A stretch of 64,000 nt of DNA, taken from NCBI GenBank assembly GCA_020638335.1, contig JACKIT010000005.1, positions 1-64,000 on the forward strand, in the 5' to 3' direction. The stretch comes from Rhodospirillales bacterium. Lineage in GTDB: Bacteria > Pseudomonadota > Alphaproteobacteria > Micavibrionales > Micavibrionaceae. Made by a program: the position numbers and the translations under genes. The notes under the pieces are model-generated. The model did not search any database and had not been told where the DNA came from. It was given only the letters and a program-made list of their open reading frames with translations. Positions 9,736 to 21,700 of this stretch are shown in pieces (position 1 is the first letter of the stretch; every line of letters starts with the position of its first letter).

Positions 9736-10404
9736 TTAAGGCTTCTTAACCGGCTTGCCGCTCCAGCGTTCAACAAACGTACCAAGCTCACCTTTTGCCT
9801 CTTGGTTTCGCCCAACCTGAAGCTGCAATAAGAAAGACTGATTAGTAGCCTCTACCCCTTTATAACTAGTCATACCTTTTTTCAAATAGCTAACGGTCAC
9901 CGGCACCTGGTAAAGCCAACGATAACGTTTATTAACCGCACCTTCGTTCAGCAAAAGCGGCGGCGCACTCACATAACTCTGTACGCTATACTGTGAAGAT
10001 TGCAATACATCCATAATCTTATTGTCTTTTAAAAACGCCTCAAACTCGCTACGCCCCCCGGCATCAAAATAAGCAAACGATTTCTTCATATCGTCTTCAT
10101 AGTTCTGACCATTAAAATTCAGAGAATCAGACACAGCAGTCACAACCCAGACAGAAATAACTTCTTCCGAACGATGCGGTAAATGAAGAGGAACCATGCT
10201 AGCCTCACTATGCGCTTTAGCACCCCCCTCATTCACAGCAACCACATCATCTCCGGCAAAAGGCGCTTTCAGAGTTTCGGACGGATCAGGCCCGGTATCA
10301 CGCAAAGACGGAAAGAAAAATTCAAGCAGCTTACCGGCGTACGCTGGCTGAGAAACAAACATAGCTCCGATACAAAAACACATAATAAGAAGAAAACGCT
10401 GCAT
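9736..10404 (-). CDS. Secreted IcmL/DotI-like protein, orphan
   Basis: The 222-aa protein has a clear signal peptide (hydrophobic residues 4-18, cleavage after AYA near 23). The mature part contains NGQNYEDDMKKSFAYFDAGG, then PPLLLNEGAVNKRYRWLYQV and QSFLLQLQVGR. These resemble the periplasmic domain of IcmL/DotI, a component of type IVB secretion systems and the IncI conjugation protein TraM. True DotI has an N-terminal transmembrane anchor instead of a cleavable signal, and no other Dot/Icm gene is in the window. Its start shares one base with the coq9 stop (TAATG), so the two are translationally coupled. The family call is from motif memory. Confidence 0.7.
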   Translation of the reverse strand: MQRFLLIMCFCIGAMFVSQPAYAGKLLEFFFPSLRDTGPDPSETLKAPFAGDDVVAVNEGGAKAHSEASMVPLHLPHRSEEVISVWVVTAVSDSLNFNGQNYEDDMKKSFAYFDAGGRSEFEAFLKDNKIMDVLQSSQYSVQSYVSAPPLLLNEGAVNKRYRWLYQVPVTVSYLKKGMTSYKGVEATNQSFLLQLQVGRNQEAKGELGTFVERWSGKPVKKP

Positions 10405-11000
10405 TATGACGCCCTTTTAACCTTGTTAATAATCTTACCCAATTGCATCACATTTTCGATACGTCTGTCTAGGAAAGCTCTGGTATTGTCCAGCGTTTCT
10501 GTTTCGTCATTTAAAAACGCCAGCGTCGTCGAAACAATAACTCCCGAAAGCAATCCCCGCTTGGTATAGTGATTGTAATCCGTTGCCGTATCCCCGGCCC
10601 AATCCCAAATCCGGTCCGCCGTACGCCACAAAATCTTCACCCCACAAGGTTTGCGCGTTGGAACCATCCAAAATTGCAAACTCTGGCGCAAAGCCTCCTT
10701 ATGCTGTGCAAGCCACTCAAAACGCGCCATTAAAGCCATAGAAACACGGTCCCGAATACGCAAATCTTCAGGATCGACCTCTTGCAAAGTCTCCAGCATC
10801 TTTCGATCCGCCAAATCAGAAAAAGCCGCCAGCACATCTTTAAGCTTCCCGGGAAAAAGCGCCCGCAAATCGTCGGCGCTCATGCCCTCTTCCTGCGCAA
10901 TCCGCTGAACTAAAGACCAATGCCAACCGTCAAAAGCAACCTCGGGAAGCACTTTTTCTAAAATCTTATCTTTGTTTTGAATATTATCAGCGTGTTTCAT
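10404..11000 (-). CDS. coq9: COQ9 family protein, ubiquinone biosynthesis
   Basis: The 198-aa protein matches the COQ9 family found in mitochondria and alphaproteobacteria. It has an N-terminal TetR-like helical region (LEKVLPEVAFDGWHWSLVQR), a central RIRDRVSMALMARFEWL, and the lipid-binding C-terminal domain with TADRIWDWAGDTATDYNHYTKR. COQ9 binds isoprenoid quinone intermediates and presents them to the hydroxylase COQ7. The divergent neighbour is a COQ8-type kinase separated by only 58 bases, which supports the ubiquinone role. It is coupled to the downstream IcmL-like gene. Confidence 0.92.
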   Translation of the reverse strand: MKHADNIQNKDKILEKVLPEVAFDGWHWSLVQRIAQEEGMSADDLRALFPGKLKDVLAAFSDLADRKMLETLQEVDPEDLRIRDRVSMALMARFEWLAQHKEALRQSLQFWMVPTRKPCGVKILWRTADRIWDWAGDTATDYNHYTKRGLLSGVIVSTTLAFLNDETETLDNTRAFLDRRIENVMQLGKIINKVKRAS

Positions 11001-11058
11001 ACCCGAATAATGTCATTTTTACCTAGACATTCCAACCAAAACCGCCATCTTATCTCCC

Positions 11059-12423
11059 ATGGAAAATAAAGCAGACTTCAAAGAAAACACAATTGGCACA
11101 AAGCTAACGCGCTATGGCAAGGTTTCCGGCACCATGGCAGGACTGGCTGCCAAAATCGCCGGTGAAAAATTCCTCGGCCTGAAAATCGAGCGCGAAGAAC
11201 ATGCTCAGGCACTCATGATGGCGCTGGGCAATCTCAAAGGCCCGTTGATGAAAATCGGACAAATTCTGGCAACCATTCCAGAAGCCCTTCCTCCCGAATA
11301 CGCAAGTGCCTTTCAAGAACTTCAAGCTGATGCCCCTCCAATGGGCTGGCCATTCGTCCGCCGCCGCATGAAGACCGAACTCGGACCGGACTGGGAAAAA
11401 CGTTTTGAAACGTTCGAACACGAAGCCGCCGCCGCAGCCTCCTTGGGACAAGTTCACAAAGGATTGGCTAAAAACGGACAAACTATTGCTTGTAAACTAC
11501 AATATCCTGACATGAAAAGTGCAATTGAGACTGATTTAAATCAGCTCAAAATCATTTTCGGCATTTATGAACGCTATGATAAAGCCATTCAGACAAGCCA
11601 GATCCACGCCGAATTGGCCGAACGCCTTTTGGAAGAACTCGACTACGCCCGTGAAGCCAAGCACTGCAAACTTTACGAATATATGTTGAAAGACGAACCA
11701 GGTGTCCACGTCCCCCACGTCATCGATGACCTGTCCACCGACCGCCTGCTCACCACCAGTTGGATGGAAGGAAACAAAATCCTAACCTATAAAGACGCCC
11801 CGCAAGAGCAACGCAATGCCATCGCCATGAATATGTTCCGCGCGTGGTATGTCCCGCTTTATTATTACGCCACCATCCACGGCGACCCGCATTTAGGCAA
11901 CTACACCGTGCGCGAAGATAACAGCATCAATTTACTTGATTTCGGCTGTGTTCGTATCTTTCCGCCGAAATTCGTCGGCGGCGTCATCGACCTCTACCAT
12001 GCATTAATGAACAAAGACAATAACTTGGCCGTGCACGCCTACGAAACATGGGGTTTTACAGACCTGAGCAAGGAACAGGTCGAAACCCTGAATATCTGGG
12101 CCGAATTCCTCTACGGCCCGATCATGGATGATAAAGTCCGCGCCATCGGCCACGCCGACGGCGCCGTTTACGGCCGCGACACCGCCGAAAAAGTCCACGC
12201 CCGGCTCCGTGAACTCGGTCGACAGCGCGGCGGCATAACCGTCCCGCGCGAATTCGTTTTTATGGACAGAGCTGCACTGGGCCTCGGCTCTGTCTTTATT
12301 CACCTCAATGCGCAAATCAACTGGTATCGGGTCTTTAACGAACTTATAGAAGATTTTGATGTTGACGCTCTAGCCACCCGTCAAAAAGAAAGCTTGACCC
12401 GATTCGGTCTCCTCAAAACGTAA
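11059..12423 (+). CDS. ABC1/COQ8 (AarF/UbiB-type) atypical kinase
   Basis: The 454-aa protein has the ABC1 family hallmarks: KIGQ at residues 65-68 (KxGQ motif), the alanine-rich loop AAAASLGQVHKG in place of a glycine-rich loop, the nucleotide lysine in CKLQYP, HGDPHLGNY in the catalytic loop, and the metal-binding LLDFGC. The length and the lack of C-terminal membrane helices make it closer to COQ8/ADCK3 than to E. coli UbiB. These atypical kinases/ATPases support assembly or lipid extraction in ubiquinone biosynthesis. It is divergent from coq9 and likely shares a regulatory region with it. Confidence 0.92.
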   Translation: MENKADFKENTIGTKLTRYGKVSGTMAGLAAKIAGEKFLGLKIEREEHAQALMMALGNLKGPLMKIGQILATIPEALPPEYASAFQELQADAPPMGWPFVRRRMKTELGPDWEKRFETFEHEAAAAASLGQVHKGLAKNGQTIACKLQYPDMKSAIETDLNQLKIIFGIYERYDKAIQTSQIHAELAERLLEELDYAREAKHCKLYEYMLKDEPGVHVPHVIDDLSTDRLLTTSWMEGNKILTYKDAPQEQRNAIAMNMFRAWYVPLYYYATIHGDPHLGNYTVREDNSINLLDFGCVRIFPPKFVGGVIDLYHALMNKDNNLAVHAYETWGFTDLSKEQVETLNIWAEFLYGPIMDDKVRAIGHADGAVYGRDTAEKVHARLRELGRQRGGITVPREFVFMDRAALGLGSVFIHLNAQINWYRVFNELIEDFDVDALATRQKESLTRFGLLKT

Positions 12424-12712
12424 TTCCGCCAAAAATCATTCAGAATCACCAACCGATTCGTAAATATTAAGACGTTATAAAAACTATAAAAAACCATAAA
12501 ACACGTACACCCCCTCTTTGTACGCATCATTATGGAATAATTTGCGCATATCCACAGATCTCAACCTCATTTTTTTAGAAACGATAAGGATTTAGTAAGG
12601 TTTCTTATCCATACTGGAAGGTGAGATTCTTAAATTGTTGTTGTTTTACAAATCTGGGGCTTGGGGGCTTACGCAGGTGGACACGAATAAATTTTTCGGC
12701 ATATTTTTACGC
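12424..12712. other. AT-rich leader region upstream of the giant surface protein gene
   Basis: This 289-base gap is clearly more AT-rich than its flanks and holds runs such as TTATAAAAACTATAAAAAACC near 12475-12497, so a promoter is likely here. GGAAGGTGAG at 12616-12625 resembles a ribosome-binding site and lies 9 bases before an in-frame TTG at 12635. That gives an alternative, 26-residue longer start for the giant gene. I see no terminator for the ABC1 kinase gene and no RNA gene. Confidence 0.4.
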
Positions 12713-15700
12713 ATGACGCGCACACGCGCACAGCAAACACACATAAACCCAACCCAAAACCCAAAACAACAACGCCCCCAAACAACAAAACGCTTAAATG
12801 AACGTGGCAACGTGTTCTTCACCCTCTTTGGCGCTGTCGCCATCGTCGGAGTTCTTGGCGCCGGTATCATGTCCACCATGCGCGGCCCCCTCTCCACCAT
12901 GGTCGAAGTCAACCGCCGCGAACAAGCCAAGGCCGAAGCCCGCGTTGCCGCCTCTCTCGTCCTTGTCAACGCAAGCGATGAAGCTGTTGAAATCATCTGC
13001 GAAGGCGGTACGGTTGGCGTTGACGAAGACGGCTATACGGAAGGCCCCGAACCGGTCGGCGGCGGCGGCCCAACTGGCGGCGGAACGCTACCCGCTGTCG
13101 GCGCTCCTCAAAACGACCCCTGGGGCAACGCTTATGGCTATTGCGCATGGGACCATGGCCTTGCCGCCGCTGATTATAGTGGTTGCGGCAACTATCTCGC
13201 AGGAAACGTTGACACTAATAATATAGCCATTGCCGTTTTATCTGCTGGCCCTGATGGCGTTTTCAATACAACCTGTGTCAACGACGCCGGCGGCTACATG
13301 CTTCCAAACACCAGTGGCGGCGGCGACGATATCGTTGTCTCCATGACATATAATCAGGCCATTGCCGGCTCAGGCGGATTGTGGAATCTAAAGGCCACTG
13401 ACCCTAACATCGCAGAAATAACCAAAAACCTTGAAGTCACCGGCGGCGGTAAATTCACCGATGTCCTCGACCTTACAGATGCCGCAGCGCAGCTCCAGCT
13501 TGGTGAAAAATCTCTAACACTTCCAACACAAGCCACACTGACAACCTGTAATGCTGCTAACGAAAACCTGCTGCGCATTAACACAGGAACAAACCCCGAC
13601 CTGATCGAAATCTGTAATGAAGATGACGCCAGCCCCGGCAGTTTCGCATGGGAATCCGTCGCAGCCGGAGCCAACCTCTGGAGCCAAAACGGCTCTGACA
13701 TCTATTATGGCTCAGGCAATGTCGGCATTGGCCTCAATAACCCCAACGATGCCCTCGACGTCGTCGGCACGGCAGAAATCACGGGCGCAACAGTTCTGGG
13801 AAACACGCTTGGCGTAACCGGCGCCACAACACTCTCAGGCACCCTCGCGGTGACAGGCACCTCCGCACTTAACAATGACGTCACCATCACCGGCGGCGCC
13901 ACGGGCGGCGGCACAGACGCCCTCAGCGTACGCGACAGCTCTGCCTCCGTTATCTTCACCGTCCAAAATGATGGCACTGTTGGTATCGGCTTAAGCAACC
14001 CGGCTGAAGAACTCGATGTTTCCGGCGACATTCAGGCTTCAGGCATTTACCTGCTTGATGGCACACAAATACTCAGCAATGGCGATGACACTTCCAATAT
14101 CCTGCTTGGCGATGTCGCCGCATTCAGCTCAAGCTCAAATTACATGAATTTAGGCGACGCCATCCACGCCGACCTGACCACAGCAAACAAACGCGTCGGC
14201 ATCGGATTTGCTGACACATATGATGTCAGTGCCTTTAACGACACATTAGAAGTCAACGGCACCGTCGATATTTCCGATACCCTCAATGTCACCAACGACA
14301 CAACTGTCGGTGGAGATCTGACCGTCTCCGGCGACGACATCACCATGGGCACCAACACCTCAGGCCACATCATGGTCGCCGACGGCACGAACTTTAACCC
14401 TGTCGCAATGAGCGGCGACGTGGCAATTGACGGCACGGGCGCAACAACCATTCAAAATGACGCCGTTCAGGAAGACGATATAGATGCCGGCAGTTTTGGA
14501 GCAGGCACCGGCGCAACCTGTCTAAAAACTGACGGCACAAGTATCTTCACAGAAGCTTGTTCCGGCGGCGGTGGCGGCGATGGTCTCGGCGGCAAAGGCC
14601 TGCCGGACGTTCTCGCCAACGATGACGATGCGGCTGGAGCAAACGCCATCGGGTTCGGAGGCGTAGCAATCGGCTCCACAACATTAAGCTCCGGTACGGC
14701 CACCCTCGAACTCGACGTCACCGGCGAAGTCGGTGCAACCGAATATTGCGATGCCGACGGCAATAACTGCTTCACCACAGGTGAAATGAATCAGGACATC
14801 GCCGAAGTTCTCGGCGTTGGCAACAATGCAGGCGGCGCCACCAGCCTGATCAACCTGCCGGGACTGGCGATCGGCTCAAGCGTCTTCAGCACCGGCGCAC
14901 AAACACTGGAAGTCGATGTCACCGGGGATCTGGGCGCTATCAATTATTGCGATGAAGACGGAAATGACTGTTTTACAGCCGCGGATATTGCAACCCTGTC
15001 CGGCAGCGCCCTTCCCGGCGCACCAGACCGCGGCGTCCAGTTCAACTCCGGTGGCAACTTCGCGGCCGAGGCCAATTTCACCTACACCTCCGCAGGCGAC
15101 CTCATCGTCGGATCATCTCAGATTGACGACACCGGCACGGGCAGCGAAGATTCCCGCATGTTCTTCGATGTCTCCAACAGCGCTTTCCGTGCGGGAACTG
15201 CTACTGGAAATCAATGGAATTATTCCAGCTCCGGCCAATATAGTGTGGCACTAGGTTACGACACCACAGCCAGCGGAGATAGCAGCATGGCGATAGGACT
15301 TGGCACAACGGCTAGCGGGGATAGCAGCATGGCGATAGGGCTTGGCACAACGGCCAGCGGGCTTGTCAGCACAGCAATGGGAGATAGCACAACAGCCAGC
15401 GGAGCCGACAGCACGGCGATGGGATTGAGTACCACGGCCAGCGGAAGTATAAGCACGGCGATGGGGGGTGGCACCACGGCCAGCGGCACTGCCAGCACGG
15501 CAATGGGGGCTCAAACCACGGCCAGCGGAAATATGAGCACCGCGATGGGACGCTCTGTGATCGCCGGTTCCGGCACCGCCGGGGACGGCACAGGGGATGG
15601 CTCTTTGGCCATTGGTTTGATCGACGATACCACCACCGTATCAACCCCGCCCAAGGTAACCGGCATCCAGTCCATGGGCATCTTCATGGGCGATCAGGAT

Positions 15701-18700
15701 GGCGGCATTGTCATGAGCTCATCCAACACGCTCGGCCTCTTCGGTGGGCGAATGATTTTAGACCCCAATGTCCCCGCCACGCAGCTTTCAACCTCCACCG
15801 GCGGGGAGCAGGACCTGGAAATGGACATCACCGGGGATCTAGGCGCTATCAATTATTGCGATGAAGACGGGAATAACTGTTTTACAGCCGCGGATATTGC
15901 AACCCTGTCCGGCAGTGCCCTGCCCGGCGCGCCAGACCGTGGCATCCAGTTTAACTCCGGCGGCAATTTCACCGCTGACAGCAATTTCGTCTACACCTCC
16001 GCAGGGTACATGGGGATCGGCACCGCCACACCAACAACCACGCTCGATGTCACAGGCACAGCCGCCATCTCCTCTACGCTGGCCGTCACAGGCGCCACCA
16101 CGCTGGCCTCTACACTGCAGGTCGATGGCAATATCTCCGATAGCGATTCCGATGTCACCATCGCAGATGGCCTCAACGTGACAGGATCAGCCGATATCGA
16201 TACCAACCTCAATGTCGACGGCAATACCACCATGCCCACGGGCACCCTCGCCGTGGGCTCCTCCACTACCTCCACAGGCGGTGAACAGGACCTCGAACTC
16301 GATGTCACAGGCGATGTCGGCGCCACCAACTACTGCGACGCCGACGGCAATAACTGCTTTACGGCGGCCAGCGTCGGAACGGCCACCGCCCACGGCTCGG
16401 ATGGTAACATCCAGTTCAACTCTGCAGACAATCTGTGGAGCAATGCGAATTTCGTCTATACCTCCGCGGGCGATTTCATCGTCGGCTCCTACCAGCTTGA
16501 CGACACCGGCACGGGCAATGAAGACAGACGGCTATTCTTCGACAAATCCAAAGCCGCCTTCCGCGCCGGGCGCGTGATTGGATCGGAGTGGAACGATGCC
16601 AATGTCGGCGACGAGAGTATCGCACTGGGCACCGCCACCACCGCCAGCGGCGCACAAAGCGTTGCAATCGGCGCAAACGCGGCCGCCACGCAAATATCAA
16701 GCATCGCGATGGGCTGGAATGCACAGGCCACCCACAATAATGCCATGGCCTTGGGATTAAATGCGGCGGCCAGCGGCATAGCCAGCACAGCTTTTGGAGA
16801 AGGTGCCGCCGCCAGTGGAACAAATAGTATGGCTATCGGGCACAGCACAACAGCCAGCGGGCAAGACAGTACCGCAATGGGTGTAAGCACAACAGCCAGT
16901 GGTGACTATAGCACATCAATGGGCCTAAGCACGATGGCCAGTGGCGTATCCAGCATGACGATGGGACGCTCTGTGATCGCCGGTTCCGGCACCGCCGGGG
17001 ATGGCACGGGCGATGGCTCTTTGGCCATAGGTCTGGTTGACGACGCAGTTCTTCTGCTCACCCCGCCGCAGGTAACAGGCATCCAGTCCATGGGCATCTT
17101 CATGGGCGATCAGGATGGCGGCATTGTCATGAGCTCATCCAACACGCTCGGCCTCTTCGGTGGGCGAATGATTTTAGACCCCAATGTCCCCGCCACGCAG
17201 CTTTCAACCTCCACCGGCGGAGAGCAGGACCTGGAAATGGACATCACCGGGGATCTAGGCGCTATCAATTATTGCGATGAAGACGGGAATAACTGTTTTA
17301 CAGCCGCGGATATTGCAGCCCTGTCCGGCAGTGCCCTGCCCGGCGCGCCAGACCGCGGAATCCAGTTCAACTCCGGCGGCAACTTCGCCGCCGAGGCCAA
17401 CTTCACCTACACCTCCGCTGGACGTTTGGGGATTGGCACGGCAACACCAACAACCACGCTCGATGTCACAGGCACAGCCGCCATCTCCTCTACGCTGGCC
17501 GTCACAGGCGCCACCACACTGGCCTCTACACTGCAGGTCGATGGCAATATCTCCGATAGCGATTCCGATGTCACCATCGCAGATGGCCTCAACGTGACAG
17601 GATCAGCCGATATCGATACCAACCTCAATGTCGACGGCAATACCACCATGCCCACGGGCACCCTCGCCGTGGGCTCCTCCACTACCTCCACAGGCGGTGA
17701 ACAGGACCTCGAACTCGATGTCACAGGCGATGTCGGCGCCACCAACTACTGCGACGCCGACGGCAATAACTGCTTTACGGCGGCCAGCGTCGGAACGGCC
17801 ACCGCCCACGGCTCGGATGGTAACATCCAGTTCAACTCTGCAGACAATCTGTGGAGCAATGCGAATTTCGTCTATACCTCCGCGGGCGATTTCATCGTCG
17901 GCTCCTACCAGCTTGACGACACCGGCACGGGCAATGAAGACAGACGGCTATTCTTCGACAAATCCAAAGCCGCCTTCCGCGCCGGGCGCGTGATTGGATC
18001 GGAGTGGAACGATGCCAATGTCGGCGACGAGAGTATCGCACTGGGCACCGCCACCACCGCCAGCGGCGCACAAAGCGTTGCAATCGGCGCAAACGCGGCC
18101 GCCACGCAAATATCAAGCATCGCGATGGGCTGGAATGCACAGGCCACCCACAATAATGCCATGGCCTTGGGATTAAATGCGGCGGCCAGCGGCATAGCCA
18201 GCACAGCTTTTGGAGAAGGTGCCGCCGCCAGTGGGACAAATAGCATGGCTATCGGGCACAGCACAACAGCCAGCGGGCAAGACAGCACCGCGATGGGCGT
18301 AAGCACGACAGCCAGCGGTGACTATAGCACATCAATGGGCCTGAGCACGACCGCCAGCGGCGTATCCAGCATGACGATGGGCCGCTCTGTGACCGCCGGT
18401 TCCGGCACCGCCGGGGACGGCACAGGGGATGGCTCTTTGGCCATAGGTCTGGTTGACGACGCAGTCCTCCTGCTTACCCCGCCGCAAGTCACCGGCATCC
18501 AGTCCATGGGGATCTTCATGGGCGATCAGGACGGCGGCATTGTCATGAGCTCCTCCAACACGCTCGGCCTCTTCGGCGGGCGGATGATTTTAGACCCCAG
18601 TGTCCCCGCCACGCAGCTTTCAACCTCCACCGGCGGAGAGCAGGACCTGGAAATGGACATCACCGGGGATCTGGGCGCTATCAATTATTGCGATGAAGAC

Positions 18701-21700
18701 GGAAATGACTGTTTTACCGCCGCCGATATCGCAGCCCTGTCCGGCAGCGCCCTGCCCGGCGCGCCAGACCGCGGCGTCCAGTTTAACTCCGGCGGCAACT
18801 TCACCGCGGAAGCCAACTTCACCTACACCTCCGCAGGTGATTTCATCGTCGGCTCGTACCAGACAGGCGACACCGGCACGGGATTGGAAGACAACCGCAT
18901 GTTCTTTGATGTCTCGAAGGGGGCGTTCCGGGCGGGTACTGTTACAGGATCAGAATGGGACGGCGGTTTAGTCGGAAATTACAGCACGGCGCTAGGGTAT
19001 CGCACAACCGCCAGCAACGATTACAGCACGGCGCTAGGGTATGTGACTACAGCCAGCGGGCCTTGGAGTATAGCAATGGGACATACTTCGACCGCCAGCG
19101 GAAGTCAGAGCATAGCAATGGGAAGAGAGGCTGTTGCCAGCGGAGCTGTTAGTGTTGCGCTGGGGTACAGGGCCAATGTCAGCGGTAACTACAGCACAGC
19201 CATGGGGCAAGAAGTTAAGGCCACAAGTGGCAACACTATGGCCATCGGCCTGTCCGATCAAAGCAACGTGGATGGCGACCGACCGCAAGTCTCCGGCGAA
19301 GGCTCACTCGGAATATTCATGGACCAAACGGACAGCTACAACCTCTCCGCCACCGATACGTTCGCCATTATCGGCGGGGAGATGATGCTTGACGATGACG
19401 GGACAAGCGCCGCCACGAAAGGCTGCTTCCGCTTCAACGACACCGCCGGGAAGATGCAATATTCCCACGACTGCGTGACCTACACCAGTCTGGGCGATTC
19501 CACCAGCCTCACCGCCCCGGGCAATGACCGTGAAATTGTCTTTAACTCCAACGGCCAGCTCCACGCCGAAAGCGGGTTTGAGTTCGTCTCACAGGGTAAG
19601 TTCAATATTGGGACACTGGGAACGGGCAACGTCTTTATTGAAGGTGGAAACACAACGACAGTCGGCCAGTATAACGTCGCGCTCGGCTCTCAGGCTCTGG
19701 ACAGTCTGTCTGCCGTCTGCCCTGGTGCATATGATTGTCGTTACAACACGGCTATTGGGTATAATGCGCTAACGGGTAATACCACAGGTTACAGCAATAC
19801 AGCTTTGGGGCGGCAAGCTTTGCAAGGCAATACGACCGGCAGTAATAACACCGCACTTGGCACCAGTGCTATGAGAGATAGCACCGGCGGCTGGAATACG
19901 GCCATTGGCTCCGACGCGTTGATGCATAATGGTGCAGGAGATAACAACGTGGCGATCGGGAATCAGGCAGGCTACGGCGTTAACGGCGTGACGGCCACCA
20001 GCCGCAATGTCTTTGTCGGTCGCGGTGCAGGCAGCGGAATCACGACAGGTAGCGACAATATCTTTATGGGATATCTCGCCGGGGACAGCATCACCACGGG
20101 CTCGGATAACATCCTCATTGGCTATGATGTAGACTTGCCAAGCGCGACGACAAACGAATACATGTCCATCGGCGACATATTCTTCGGCGACATCGGCACC
20201 ACATCCACCGACCCGAAAGTCGGCGCGTATAAATACTGCGACGAAAACCTCGCCAACTGCTTCACCGCTTCAAGCGTGGGTACGGCCACCGCCCACGGCA
20301 CGGACGGTTATGTCCAGTTCAACTCCGGCGGTATACTCTACTCCTCCGCCGGACTGTACTGGGATAACGCCAACACCCGCCTCGGGATCGGCACCGCCAC
20401 ACCAACAACCACGCTCGATGTCACAGGCACAGCCGCCATCTCCTCTACGCTGGCCGTCACAGGCGCCACCACACTGGCCTCTACACTGCAGGTCGATGGC
20501 AACATCTCCGATAGCGATTCCGATGTCACCATCGCAGATGGCCTCAACGTTACAGGATCAGCCGATATCGATACCAACCTCAATGTCGACGGCAATACCA
20601 CCATGCCCACGGGCACCCTCGCCGTGGGCTCCTCCACTGCCTCCACAGGCGGTGAACAGGACCTCGAACTCGATGTCACAGGCGATGTCGGCGCCACCAA
20701 CTACTGCGACGCCGACGGCAATAACTGCTTTACGGCGGCCAGCGTCGGCTCCGCCACAGCCGCCGCCCCGGACCGCGGCATCCAGTTTAACTCCGGCGGC
20801 AATTTCACCGCGGAAGCCAACTTCACCTACACCAGCGCAGGTGATTTCATTGTCGGCTCCTACCAGCTTGACGACACCGGCACGGCTAATGAAACGAACC
20901 GTATGTTCTTTGATGTTTCCAAAGCTGCTTTCCGTGCGGGTGCTGTGTGGGGAACAGAATGGGACGCCGCAAATGTTGGAGATTATAGTATTGCACTGGG
21001 CGCAAATTCTAAAGCCAGTGGTTCGCAAAGCCTGGCCTTCGGCACTTCTTCCACGTCTAGCGCTATTAACAGCGTCGCGATAGGACAAGCTGCAACCGCC
21101 ACTCAAACTTCCAGCATCGCAATAGGATACGGCGCTACCGCCAGTCAAATTTACAGCGTCGCGATAGGGCGAAGTGCCACCGCCAGTCACAATCACAGCA
21201 CCGCGATGGGCCAGAACACAACCGCCAGCGGGGAAAATAGCACAGCCATCGGACATAGTGCTGTCTCCAGTGGGCAAGACAGCGTGGCCATAGGGACGAG
21301 CACGACCGCCAGCGGAAACTACAGCACGGCCATGGGCGGGAGTACAACCGCCAGCGGGTGGAGTAGTACGGCAATGGGCCTAAGCACGATAGCCAGCGGT
21401 CATTCCAGTACCGCCATGGGTAAGAACGTTACAGCAGGAAGCGGTACAGCAGCCGATGGCGCAGGAGATGGTTCGTTTGCCTTTGGTCTGGTTGATGACG
21501 CCGTCACCATTACCACGCCCTCGAAAGTTACAGGCATCCAGTCCATGGGCATCTTCATGGGCGATCAGGATGGACTGGTTGTCTCCACCGACAATCAAAT
21601 GAGCCTGCTCGGCGGAAAGATGGTCATTGATCCAAGCGTTCCAGCCACCAATCTCGTGGCCGATGTTGCGCTGGATGTGACGGGCGCGGTGAAGGTGGAT

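Noticed and set aside
12635..12712. TTG start for the giant gene with GGAAGGTGAG upstream
   Set aside because: Possible, but it adds 26 residues before the basic leader without family support; the ATG at 12713 is listed and the alternative noted.
15256..15560. CRISPR-like repeat array
   Set aside because: The 42-bp units are contiguous, in phase and encode a protein motif; there are no spacers and no cas genes.
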